Assembly (NCBI GenBank): GCA_963717195.1
Contig: CAVQVR010000006.1
Coordinates: forward strand, 62,001 to 126,000
DNA from: JACDAE01 sp963717195
GTDB lineage: Bacteria; Chloroflexota; Ktedonobacteria; Ktedonobacterales; Ktedonobacteraceae
Direction: 5' to 3'
DNA length: 64,000 nucleotides
In this document: piece after piece, positions 36,011 through 45,528 of the stretch
Position numbering within the stretch: position 1 is the stretch's first letter
Layout of the letters: every line of letters starts with the position of its first letter
Made by a program: the position numbers and the translations under genes
The notes under the pieces: generated by a model
Database searches by the model: none
Seen by the model: the letters and a program-made list of their open reading frames with translations, nothing else
What the model was told of the DNA's origin: nothing

Positions 36011-36234
36011 AACCACGTTTATACCATACGGGCAATATCTGCTTCCGGCATGCTCAAACAATAAGCCGCTGGCATACGCTAACTGGTATGGCTATTGCCC
36101 CACGGTCTATAATGCCCAACACGCGTCACCCCGAGTCTTGACTATCATCTAGTTGTTCTAGTAATTGAGCATTGCTTTGCCATTTGGGACATGTATTTAC
36201 TTAGCGATGAAACATTGCATGTCCCATTCCCCCA

Positions 36235-36988
36235 TTACTGAGTAGCATAAGTGAAACCAAGAAGTTGTGCTACCGCAATAAGTGAACTTCCCGAAGGTGT
36301 CTGCTGTGTCCCAGCAACAAGATGAGCCGCTAGTTCCCTGAAGACGATTTGTGCTGCCAGCCCTTTTTGCGCGGCGAGTGTTGATGAAACGCCGTTTAGT
36401 GCATCATGACAGACTGCGATACTGGAGCCACGTTGTACAAGTGCTTGCAGACTAGAATCCTGATAGAAGCTATCTTGATCTTGATAGTCAAGTGTTCCAT
36501 TATCAGTAGTGAAACGTTGGTATACAGGATTACGGCTTACAGTATTCTCGGTTTTCTGCAAGACACCCAGGTCGTATTTTTGCCACATTGCATCATTAAG
36601 GGCGTAAATAACCGCAATCCCTCTTAAACAAATCACGGGATACAGGCTCTTTTTATATATAAACTGTAAAGCATTCATTGCATTTTTAACAGGACCAAAA
36701 CCACCATCAGACTGAACTTGCTCACTAGTGGCAAAATCCCAAATTTGCTTAATATCGGCTTTCTTCGTTAGAAATTGTTGATTAAACGTGCCTGGGTTTA
36801 GATATGACTCTGTCACTGGATGAGTTGTTATTCTGTAATGGGCCTATCGTCGCCTTTTGAATAATAGAAGAACTATTATGTGCTTTTTTAAACTCTGCCG
36901 TTATTGCTCCTCCGCCAAGGAAGCCAACTACTCCAGTTCCTCCAACAAGAAGTAGCTGGCGACGCTTAAGCCGATTTTGTGCTGACAT
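36235..36988 (-). pseudogene. Tat-signal protein with DsrE-like domain, frameshifted
   Basis: The first frame (from 36988) has a twin-arginine signal (KRRQLLLVGGTGVVGFLGGG) and ends at 36782. The second frame, in phase from about 36850, encodes a 200-residue alpha/beta domain with SLYPVICLRGIAVIYAL and GSSIAVCHDALNGV, resembling DsrE/DsrF-like folds. A one-base change in the 36800-36860 overlap would join them. Two Cys residues sit where DsrE-like proteins often carry reactive sulfur. It is the last gene of the minus-strand MauD/MauE-like cluster, so it is probably exported and part of that pathway. The DsrE call is moderate. Confidence 0.65.
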
Positions 36989-37096
36989 ATTATGTCTTCT
37001 CCTTTGTAATAATAAGGCTGATCATCTACTGCTATGGTTTTTTGAACTTATACAGAAGTAGACGATCAGTATTCATTTTTGCATTTGCTTAAAAAG

Positions 37097-37342
37097 CTAC
37101 TGCCGCTCTTTTGGATATGTGTCGATGCGATCAGGTAAAGCTGCCGCTATACGCTTGAGCAACTCGACCTGGGAAAGACCGGATGCAATAGATGGACTGA
37201 CTTGCATTGCAAGCCCATGCGCATCAGAGCGTATATAAGGACCCTCAAACAATTCAACGACTATTCTACCCACAAAGTGATTATCTGCACTCTCCGTACC
37301 GATAATTGGTTTGCCACCAAGGCCTTTAAGTGGTTGTTCCAT
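37097..37342 (-). CDS. Small hypothetical protein in the mau-like cluster (81 residues)
   Basis: The ORF has AAGGAAGG about twelve bases before its ATG and lies 28 bases after the Cys-rich Tat gene. It has no signal peptide, no Cys and no known domain; the sequence is mixed (GRIVVELFEGPYIRSDAHG). Position and spacing suggest it belongs to the same transcript. A cytoplasmic chaperone, maturation factor or small subunit are all possible. Confidence 0.6.
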   Translation of the reverse strand: MEQPLKGLGGKPIIGTESADNHFVGRIVVELFEGPYIRSDAHGLAMQVSPSIASGLSQVELLKRIAAALPDRIDTYPKERQ

Positions 37343-37370
37343 AGTTACTTACTACCTTCCTTTACTTTTG

Positions 37371-37754
37371 TTAAGCAACACATTGATCACAAAGCTTTTC
37401 TGGGACACACCTGGATCCATTCCAATACCAATATATCCAGGGCTGATAATATACACCATCGCTGACACCACATACAGGACACTCACCACGGCACGTTTGT
37501 GTTCCAGCACCATCCTGGTCTGCACATACGCTTTCCATACATGTACAGGGGCCTAAACATCCAGGCAAATACGCACTACAAGGCACGCTTGCAAATGCAG
37601 TACCACTAAGAAATTCGATACCGACTGTTATACTTGCAGCGAGTGCTAATCCTCCTTTCCCAATCCATTTGAAAAAACTTCGGCGTGATGTCTGACCCAT
37701 AGCAAATCCTGTGATCCTATCGATAAAATCTGTATGGTCTTGATCCTTTTCCAT
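37371..37754 (-). CDS. Tat-exported cysteine-rich small protein (methylamine dehydrogenase light-chain-like by context)
   Basis: The 127-residue precursor has a textbook Tat signal (SRRSFFKWIGKGGLALAAS) and a likely AFA cleavage site. The mature part is about 73 residues with 11 Cys, several in C-x-C or C-x-x-C spacing, and three Trp in PWIYWYWN. Methylamine dehydrogenase small subunits are also Tat-exported, need MauD and MauE, and have about 12 Cys and two crosslinked Trp. Primary sequence similarity to MauA is not convincing, and no large-subunit gene is present. It is best seen as a heavily disulfide-bonded exported protein served by the neighbouring MauD/MauE-like pair. AAAGGGGA lies ten bases before the ATG. 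Confidence 0.75.
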   Translation of the reverse strand: MEKDQDHTDFIDRITGFAMGQTSRRSFFKWIGKGGLALAASITVGIEFLSGTAFASVPCSAYLPGCLGPCTCMESVCADQDGAGTQTCRGECPVCGVSDGVYYQPWIYWYWNGSRCVPEKLCDQCVA

Positions 37755-37866
37755 TACTTAGAAATCCCCTTTCGGCCGCTAAATTTTGTATAGACGCATG
37801 AATACCGTTTGATTTAGCGAGGAACGAAGGTACTTTCTTATGATTTTTGGAGAGATGACGAAATAT

Positions 37867-38421
37867 TCAGAATTTTAGAGAGCCATTTCGCCACATCGCC
37901 AAGATTTTCCGATCTGTTACATTTCCGCGATCATCAACCGCAATTGTAACTGGAAATGTTCTTATGTCGTATTTTCTATATAGAACTCCTTCCTCGTCCA
38001 CTAATACAGTTACTTCGTTTAAAGGTAGCGAGGCAGCAGATGCTTTGACTAAAGCGCGAGAACCTGTGTAGATAAAAACGAATGACCATTCAAAGTTTTC
38101 CAAATTTCCCTCACGCTTTGCTAAGTCTGTTACTTGATGAATCACTGCTTTGCAACCACTACATCCAGGGCTTAAAAAGAAAAGCAATGTTTTTTTGCCG
38201 TTGTGTAATAGCGCATTGCTCACGACCGGAAGATCATTTAAATCTGATAATTCAAAATGGCCTATATGATCTCCCTCTTCAAATCGAGTCGAATACCGCG
38301 TAACGAGATGAATGTTCTTTTGAACACGACCTAAATATCGCAGAGAGCCTATCAACAATATTGTAAGTAACAGCAACAGGATCCACTGAAGCACAAATGC
38401 AACAATCCACATCCCTGTCAT
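37867..38421 (-). CDS. MauD-like membrane-anchored thioredoxin-fold protein
   Basis: One N-terminal membrane helix (WIVAFVLQWILLLLLTILL) is followed by a redoxin domain with CxxC in LSPGCSGCKAV and the cis-Pro region RTFPVTIAVDD. MauD proteins are periplasmic or outer-face thiol-disulfide enzymes needed for maturing the methylamine dehydrogenase small subunit. The true start is ATG 38421; the longer frame to 38514 reads into the transposon. The IS ends 11 bases before this start. The old upstream sequence, now beyond the IS, contains AAAGGAAG, so the insertion has moved the ribosome binding site away and expression is probably reduced. Confidence 0.85.
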   Translation of the reverse strand: MTGMWIVAFVLQWILLLLLTILLIGSLRYLGRVQKNIHLVTRYSTRFEEGDHIGHFELSDLNDLPVVSNALLHNGKKTLLFFLSPGCSGCKAVIHQVTDLAKREGNLENFEWSFVFIYTGSRALVKASAASLPLNEVTVLVDEEGVLYRKYDIRTFPVTIAVDDRGNVTDRKILAMWRNGSLKF

Positions 38422-38432
38422 TTTGACTCTTC

Positions 38433-39692
38433 GGTAGAACCTCGCTAAGTGGTGAAAGGGGGGGTGGGGAGACTTGAAAAAAGACGCAGAAGTGGGCATT
38501 CTGTGAATATGCAAAAATCAACAGAACCCATGAACGCGTCTCTTCAATTTTGCCCCAATCCGATGTGTTCAGCAAGGGGTCACACCAATGAGGGCAATAT
38601 TAGGATTCATGATCGCAAGCGAGAACGCTATCGTTGTATGATCTGTCGTCGGACGTTTACCGCTCGGACGGGAACAATGTTGGAAGGACTTCGCAAGCCT
38701 GCCGAGCTCATTGTTGTGGTTGTAGGATTGCTCTCGTATGGGTGTGTCCATTGCAGGCTATTGTCCATGTGTTCGGATTGGATGAGCGCACGGTGGCTGC
38801 TTGGCGTGACCGAGCGGGACAGCACTGTCAAAAAGTCCAGCAAGCGATCGTCCAGCAAGGTCAGCTCACTTTAACGCATGTGCAAGCCGATGAGATTCGT
38901 GTCAGGGGAAAAAAAGAGATTTTTTGGATGGGGTTAGCGATGGAAGTGAGTTCCCGATTGTGGCTCGCTGGCGTCGTCCAATCAGCACGAGATCAAGTGC
39001 TGGCAGATCGCCTTTTGCAAAGGGTCCGCCGATGCGCCTCTGGAGCCTGCCAACTCCTCATCTGTGTTGATGGATGGATGTGCTATCCTGCAGCGATCTT
39101 GCGTGCCTTTAGTCAGCAGATCAAACAGGGAATTCAGGTTTGGCCCCAACTCATCATTGGGCAAGTCATCAAAACCCAGAAGCACTACCACCTGGAGTCG
39201 GTGAAGCAGACGTTATTATGTGGAGAGGAGAAAGGGCTCAAGGCGTGCTTAGAACAATCGCAAGCAGGAACACAAATCAATACGGCCTACATTGAGCGGC
39301 TCAATGGGACGATGAGAGAACGACTTGCTTCATTAACCCGCAAATGTCGACATGCCAATTGGCATCTCTCGGCCTTTCAATGGGGGATGTACCTGATTGG
39401 ATGCACCTATAATTTGTGTTGGAACCATCATCAATTAGAACAAACTCCCGCCATGGCTGCTGGTTTAACCGATCATGTTTGGAGTCTTCGAGAGGTTCTC
39501 ACCTACAAAGTCCCGCCTGACCTGCTTGCCAAATTCAAAAAAGAGGAGATGCAAGAACTCGCTCCTCCTCTTCCTGTTCCACGCTTTTCCCAGTGTGTCA
39601 GAGGCAATCCCTCTCCCGCCTATCTTGCTCTTCTGCGACTCAAGCAACAAGAAACTGGTTTAAGCTCCGTCACCACTTAGCGGGGTTCTACC
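38433..39692 (+). mobile_element. IS1-like insertion sequence (1260 bp) with 8-bp target duplication
   Basis: Terminal inverted repeats start GGTAGAACC(T/C)CGCTAAG at both ends (23 bp, one mismatch). Identical GACTCTTC copies flank them at 38425-38432 and 39693-39700. The element carries a transposase in two overlapping frames. Eight-base duplications and a zinc-ribbon DDE transposase fit the IS1/IS1595 group; the -1 arrangement favours IS1. It sits between the mauE- and mauD-like genes, opposite in direction. The intact duplication and ends indicate a fairly recent insertion. Confidence 0.95.
38509..39680 (+). CDS. IS1-like transposase encoded in two frames
   Basis: The first frame has a zinc ribbon (CPNPMCSARG ... 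YRCMICRRTF) and a helical region. The second, in the -1 frame, begins to match at about 38742 (CPLQAIVHVFGLDERTVAAW) and carries the catalytic domain: Asp in QADEIRV, Asp in CVDGWM and Glu in YIERLNGTMRERL. IS1 makes its transposase by -1 ribosomal frameshifting, so this may be programmed, but the usual A-rich slippery site is missing. TGGGTGTGTCC lies at the junction, where a GT duplication would equally explain the break. The stop codon lies inside the right inverted repeat. Confidence 0.85.
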
Positions 39693-39769
39693 GACTCTTC
39701 CTTTCTTTAATAAATTATAGAGTTTTGTTCTTAATAGAACAAGAGTCTACTTCACTAAACATCCAATTT

Positions 39770-40342
39770 TCATGTCAACATCTGCCTGTTTTCGAGAAGG
39801 AGAGTATCTATCTCTCCTAGCAGAAACAAAATGCTCAGAGAGAGAACAATTGCCGCTATTAGAGGAGCCGCGGTCTCTAAGTGAGCGAATTGTTGGATGT
39901 TGCTCTGCCATAAAGTAATTAATGAACTCAAGTCGAATGTTTTAGAGGCAGAAAAGAACATCCACAGAGCAAGCACAATAAGTATAAGATTACGTACGGC
40001 AGTTATAGGTCCGATCATAGCTCTAGAGCTACCAAAACAATGACAACTAAAACGTCTTCCCCGCAGAAGGTTAATGACGATAGCACCTGTGAAAACGAGA
40101 AGAAGAAAAATTGCTAGAATTGATGTTGGCGCCAAGGGAAAGCCCATGATACACAGTAGACCCACAACTAGTTCGACAAATGGCAAAATATAGGCTACTA
40201 CTTGGGCCGGTTTTCCCGATATAAGCTGATAATCTAAAATCTCATCAGCAAAGGTGTGAAAAGATGAGATTTTTCCTATGCTAGATGCGAGAAATATGCA
40301 GCCCAGGATGAAACGCACAGCAAATAACTCCGGCACTTTCAA
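39770..40342 (-). CDS. MauE-like membrane protein (DoxX/MauE family)
   Basis: About five membrane helices surround the family hallmark: a basic loop followed by C-x-C in RRFSCHCFGSS. MauE proteins pair with MauD in disulfide formation or isomerisation outside the membrane, analogous to DsbB or CcdA for their redoxins. The TTG start at 40342 has AAAGGAAAG close upstream; a GTG two codons in is possible. It is the first gene of the minus-strand cluster, separated from the mauD-like gene by the IS element. Confidence 0.87.
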   Translation of the reverse strand: MKVPELFAVRFILGCIFLASSIGKISSFHTFADEILDYQLISGKPAQVVAYILPFVELVVGLLCIMGFPLAPTSILAIFLLLVFTGAIVINLLRGRRFSCHCFGSSRAMIGPITAVRNLILIVLALWMFFSASKTFDLSSLITLWQSNIQQFAHLETAAPLIAAIVLSLSILFLLGEIDTLLLENRQMLT

Positions 40343-40402
40343 TCTTTCCTTTCAATATAGAGGAACATCAACTATCAAAATGCCAGCGCAATACAACCCC
40401 GT

Positions 40403-40467
40403 TTGTTTATTGCACAACCATATGATATAGTATCGTGTGCACAGTATCGCTGTGCAGGATGCACAGT
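40403..40467 (+). promoter_or_regulatory. Promoter and TGCACA operator-like repeats upstream of the STAND gene
   Basis: TTGTTT (40403-40408) and an extended -10 TGATATAGT (TATAGT at 40426-40431) are 17 bases apart. TGCACA or its complement TGTGCA recurs at 40411, 40436-40443 (palindromic TGTGCACA), 40451 and 40459. TGCACAGTA is exactly repeated at 40438 and 40460. These flank and follow the promoter and could bind the HTH of the gene downstream. Confidence 0.55.
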
Positions 40468-40499
40468 ACATATCCAAATACTATGATAGGAATTTTAAT

Positions 40500-42971
40500 A
40501 TGTCTTTCACAGAGTATAATTTTAGTGAGTTACTCAAACAATTCTGGGTGCGCGAACGTTTAAGTCAATATGAATTGGCAAAGCATATGGGAGTTCACCG
40601 CAATACTATAGTCGGCTGGGAACAGGGTTCATATTTACCAAAGACACGGCCTCGTGTGCTAGAACTGGCCCAGGCCTTACATCTAAATGAGCAAGACACA
40701 GAACAGCTTTTACATGCAAGTTTCCTTAGCACCTCTGAAGAGCACCAAACGCCTGCCACTATTACACATTCTCAACCTGCCCAACTTTGGAATGTACCGT
40801 ATCGACGCAATCCATATTTTACAGGGCGCGACGAACTTCTTCACCTTATTGAGCAACACCTCTCAGTAGCGGAACAGGATGAGTTGACGACCACCCGCCT
40901 TGCTGCATTGACCCAACCACAGGCCATTAAGGGGCTGGGGGGTATCGGTAAAACACAGATTGCGGTCGAATATGCGTACCGCGCTCGTGAGCAGGGTCAG
41001 TATACCCATACACTCTGGATGAACGCCGCGAGTAAAGAAGCGCTGATGACCAGTTTTACAGCGCTCGCAGAATTGCTCCCCGAGTTTCCTGCAAAAAACG
41101 AGACGGACCAGAAGAAGCTCGTGGAAGCGATCAAACGCTGGCTAGAACAATGCCAACAACGCTGGCTCTTGATCTTTGATAACGCGGATGATCTTTCCCT
41201 GGTTTCAGGAGTATTTTCCCAGACATGGCAATGGAAGTATCCTCCTCACCACGCGTGCGAATGCGGTCGGATCGCTTGCAACAGCCGTCGAAGTGGAGAA
41301 GATGGGTTTCGTCGAGGGAACGCACCTTCTGTTGCGTCGAGCACAACGCTTTGCGGAGGCTTCCGATGAACAGATCAATGAGGCTGGAAATATTGTTGTG
41401 GCGCTCGACCATTTTCCGCTTGCACTTGAACAGGCTGGCGCTTACATCGAAGAGACTGGATGCAGCTTTGGGAACTATCACCAGATCTATCAAACTCAGC
41501 GCAAGGCACTGCTTAACAGACGTGGAACGCAGACCACAAACTATCCCGACTCAGTAGCAACGCCTGGTCACTCTCGTTCCAGAAGGTTGAACAGGCCAAC
41601 CCTGCCGCAGCCGAACTGTTGCGATTGTGTGCGTTTCTAGCTCCCGATCACATCCCTGAAGAACTACTCATAGATGGGGCCCAGCACTGGCCTTCCTTGC
41701 TTCAGCAGGCTGCTGCTGATCCTTTCGCGTTCGATCAGATGATTGAGTCGCTGCTTGCGTTTTCCCTGGTGAAGCGCCTTGCGGAAAACCACCTTCTCAG
41801 TATCCATCGTCTCGTTCAGGTCGTACAAATGGATATGATGAACACAGAGGAGCAGCGCCAATGGGCGGAGCGCGTAGTGATTGCGATGAACGCAGTGTTT
41901 CCTCGTGATCCAAGAAACGTGGTTGCCTCCTGGTCGCTATGCCTTCGGTATCTCGATCAAGCTCAAGCGTGCGCTAACCTGATTCAGCAGTGGAAGTTGA
42001 CGCTCACCGAGGGTGCAGAACTACTCTACAGAACAGGGAGGTACCTTCATGAGCATGTCTCCTACGCCGAAGCCGAGCCTCTCTATCAACAGGCCATACA
42101 CGTCAGAGAGCAAGGCTTAGGACTAGAGCATCCCATGGTTGCTCAGCCGCTCACCGGATTGGCGAACCTATACTCTCGACAAGGTAAGTATACCGAAGCC
42201 GAGCCTCTCTACCACCGGGCCTTACAGATCAGAGAGCAAGGTTTAGAACCGGATCATCCCCTGATAGCAGAGCCACTCACCGGATTGGCAAACCTCTATC
42301 TTGGGCAGCACAAATATACTGAAGCAGAACCACTCTATCAGCGTGCTCTACTCATCTGGGAGCAGAACCTGGGATCAAAGCATCCCCAGGTGGCCTATCC
42401 ACTCATCGGATTGGCGGACCTCTATCGGGAACAAGGCAAGTATACCGAAGCAGAGTTACTCTACCACAGGGCCACGCAGGTCAGAGAACAGGGTTTAGGA
42501 TCAAAGCATCCCCAGGTGGCCCATTCACTCATCGGATTGGCGGACCTCTATCGGGAACAAGGCAAGTATACTGAGGCAGAACCGCTCTACCAGCGTACTC
42601 TACGCATCTGGGAGCTTAATCTGAGACCAGAGCATCCCCTGATGGCCTATCCGCTCAATGGGTTGGCCATCATCTATCTTGAGTGGGGTAAGTATACCGA
42701 AGCTGAGCCACTTTTTCAACGCGCACTCTCTATCCACAAACACGCTTTAGAACCGTATCACCCTGATATTGCTGACACCCTATATAGCTTCGCTGCTTTT
42801 CGAGAGGGGCAGGGCAATATCAAGGAAGCAGTAGCCCTCTATTCCCGTGCCCTCGCAATCCGTGAGAAGGTGTATGGTCGCCAGCATCCCAAAACTATCG
42901 ATACGCACAAGCGTCTGCAAGCAGTATCGACTACTCTAGTCGAACGGAAGCGAATTGATAGCTTGAGCTGA
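40500..42971 (+). pseudogene. HTH - NB-ARC - TPR (STAND) regulator with two frameshifts
   Basis: ATG 40500 (AGGA eight bases upstream) begins an XRE-type helix-turn-helix (LSQYELAKHMGVHRNTIVGW). An NB-ARC-type ATPase follows with P-loop GLGGIGKTQIA and Walker B WLLIFDNADD. The frame shifts near 41205, where one T too many interrupts CTGGTTTCAGG, and again near 41563, one base short. The third frame encodes the winged-helix region and at least six kinesin-light-chain-type TPRs of 42 residues (GKYTEAEPLYQRAL pattern). STAND proteins are switch-like sensors in transcription control or phage defence. Corrected length is about 823 residues. Confidence 0.85.
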
Positions 42972-43347
42972 GCATCACCAAAAATTCTTCTCACGTCCCG
43001 TTTCCCACAATCTAAAGCAACTGATGGGTAACTCTCCAAAGTAACATCTTCCCATGTGTGAGGTTTCATAATAATTTGACGTAATTAAGTATGTGCCACC
43101 GTTGCAGCGGTCTATCTGCATTCTTTGCCTTTATGGACATGCCTGCTACGGTATTTAAGAACGTGGATACTTTCATGGATGGGCTTTTACCTATCCGGAA
43201 AAGCGGGTGTAATAGCTATTAACTTGCGTCAGCATGCATTAAAGGAGGTATGCTTCTATAAGTGTAACCAGAACACGCTTCTGCGTTACAAAAGATAATT
43301 CACTTACTATTTTCGTCCTACTATCCTAGAATAAGGAGTAACTTGAA
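42972..43347. other. 376-base intergenic region before the third binding-protein gene
   Basis: No credible ORF. AGCAT and ATGCT flank an AAAGGAGG string near 43233-43256, a ribosome binding site without a useful ORF. The real binding-protein promoter should lie in this stretch. Confidence 0.35.
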
Positions 43348-45103
43348 GTGTACTCTAAAATGAATTTCACCAAAAAGATTTTGCTGCCAACGCTCTTTGT
43401 TATAAGTTTGTTGGTAGCGGCATGTGGCGGCGGCTCAACCACATCAACGACAACACATGGAAAAGCGGCTGCTAATAAGCAGGTGCTTGTAAGTGTGTTA
43501 GCCGGAGCAGGGGTTCCGGATATTAACACCTTCGACCCGGCGAAAGTGACAGATTTCAACTCAGCAACAGCAGTCAGTGCTGTTTTTACTGGACTGGTTT
43601 CACTGGACAAGAATTTAGCGATCCAGCCTCAACTTGCAGCTTCCTGGTCTCAATCATCAGACAAACTGTCCTGGACATTTACGCTTAAACCAGGTCTGAA
43701 GTTCAGTGATGGCACTCCGCTTACATCAACAGATGTAGCGTACAGTCTTAATCGCGCATTAGCTCCTGCCACAAAGTCTGGTGCGGCTCCATATTATCTG
43801 AGATACATCAAAGACTCAGGCAAATTCAATGCTGGCAAAATTCCGACCCTGATCGGGGATAGCCTGCTCACCCCCACTGCCAGCACGATCACTATTGTGA
43901 CCAGCCAGGTAGTCCCATTCTTCCTGGATACTCTGACATTTACCAGTTCCTATGTCGTTGAGAAGAGCGTCATTGATAAGTATGGCGCCAGCTGGACTGA
44001 TCACCTGGATACTGGCGGCGGTGCTGGCCCATTCAAGGTCCTGCACTACATCCACAATAAAGAGATTGACCTGGTACCTAACACCAACTACTACGACGCT
44101 CAGCCCCAGTTAAAGGAGCTTATCTTCCCCTTCTATAAAGAGGCAGACACCACGATTAAAGACTACCTCGTCAACCGCACCGACGATGCAAGTATCCCTC
44201 TAGCCGACTATACTACTGACAAGACACGCCCAGACTTCAACCGACACCTCATCCTGGCCATCAACTACTACACAATGAACTATAACCATAAACCATTTGA
44301 CAATGTTCAGATCCGTCAGGCATTTGCACTGGCCATCAACAAAGATCTGCTTGTCAACGACATTTGGAAGGGATCATTCCTGGCCACTAATCATATTGTG
44401 CCACAGGGTATGCCGGGTTATAACGCAAACCTTACGGGTCCTGCTGGCGTAAAAGGCACGGCTGGCGACGCAACGATGGCGAAACAATTGTTCCAGCAGG
44501 GACTGAAGGCTGAGGGTTATAGTAGCGCTGCTCAATTGCCCCCGATTACACTGACCTACTCAAGCGCAGGCGTTCAAGCTACTAGAGATGAAGTTGCTGC
44601 AATGCAGCAGATGTGGCAGAAGTACATTGGGTGTTTCCGTCAAAACAAATGATATTGATATCAACACTCTGTTCACAGATGAAGGCCAGGGAGCCAACAA
44701 TCCTTTGCAGTTCTACACAGGTCCCGCCTGGATCGCTGACTATCCTGATCCCGAAGACTGGACGACGCTTCAGTTTGATGCTGGTGCAGCGCAAAACGGC
44801 ATGAACTACGGACAGAATAAAGGCTCCGGTGCTGCTGAGCAACAGGCAGTACAGAAGGAATTGGAAAACGCTGATACCATGACCGATCCCACTGCTCGCC
44901 TTGCAGCATATAACGACGCAGAACAGAAACTGGTCAACGATGTAGCATGGTTCCCAACAGAACAGCAATATGCATCTGGATTGCTGAAGCCATGTGTACA
45001 AAACTTCATAACCAATGGCGAGAATAGTATTGCACCGGATGATTGGTCAAAGGTCTACATTTCAACTGATACCCCTTGCGCTAGCGCAACCGTAGGCTCT
45101 TGA
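43348..45103 (+). pseudogene. Oligopeptide-binding lipoprotein (paralogue 3), one frameshift
   Basis: GTG 43348 follows AAGGAG by nine bases. Lipobox VAAC and an SBP_bac_5 domain resemble the 32282 and 34256 products throughout. At about 44625 the frame leaves MWQK and continues one base later as LGVSVKTNDIDIN, so one inserted base near AAGTACATTGG explains the break. The second part ends with the shared DDWSKVYISTDTPC motif. Corrected length is about 585 residues. It leads the oppBCDF operon, separated from oppB by a strong hairpin. Confidence 0.88.
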
Positions 45104-45150
45104 TCGGGTTTTATACTGTGGCACGAAAAGCTTTCTTGCTTTCCGTTTGA

Positions 45151-45198
45151 AGTCAGTGCCGGGGCAGCAATATTGTTGTTGCTGCCCCGGCACTGACT
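45151..45198 (+). terminator. Perfect 20-bp hairpin between binding-protein gene and permease
   Basis: Arms 45151-45170 and 45179-45198 pair completely around an 8-base loop (AGTCAGTGCCGGGGCAGCAA start). There is no T-run, so it may stabilise the upstream mRNA or partially terminate, letting the binding protein exceed the permease. Confidence 0.75.
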
Positions 45199-45528
45199 CT
45201 TCACATACATCGACAATGAAATCATAAGATATAATCACTACCAGGGTAACATCTGGAACGACATGTCTGCATTAACCATCCCGTTTACTCGTTAGCTTGA
45301 CAAGCAGAAAAACGTCACTTAGAATAATGAACAACACCCTTGTAAGAACAACTAGAAATATCTGCTTCGCACATTAGCGAAACAAGATGGTGCCATTTCG
45401 TAGATCACGTTCTCTACATGGATGCTATTTTCGACTTTTCTACCACGTGTTTACATAGAGATATCTCTTTACCTGGTATCTCTCTATTATTTGTAGCCTC
45501 ACACCCGAGCATAAGGGGGCACGTTAGC

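Noticed and set aside
37371..37754. Annotation as MauA itself
   Set aside because: Context and Cys count agree, but the Cys/Trp order does not align with known small subunits.
42040..42760. Tandem DNA repeats with 126-bp period
   Set aside because: They are the coding sequence of 42-residue TPR units.
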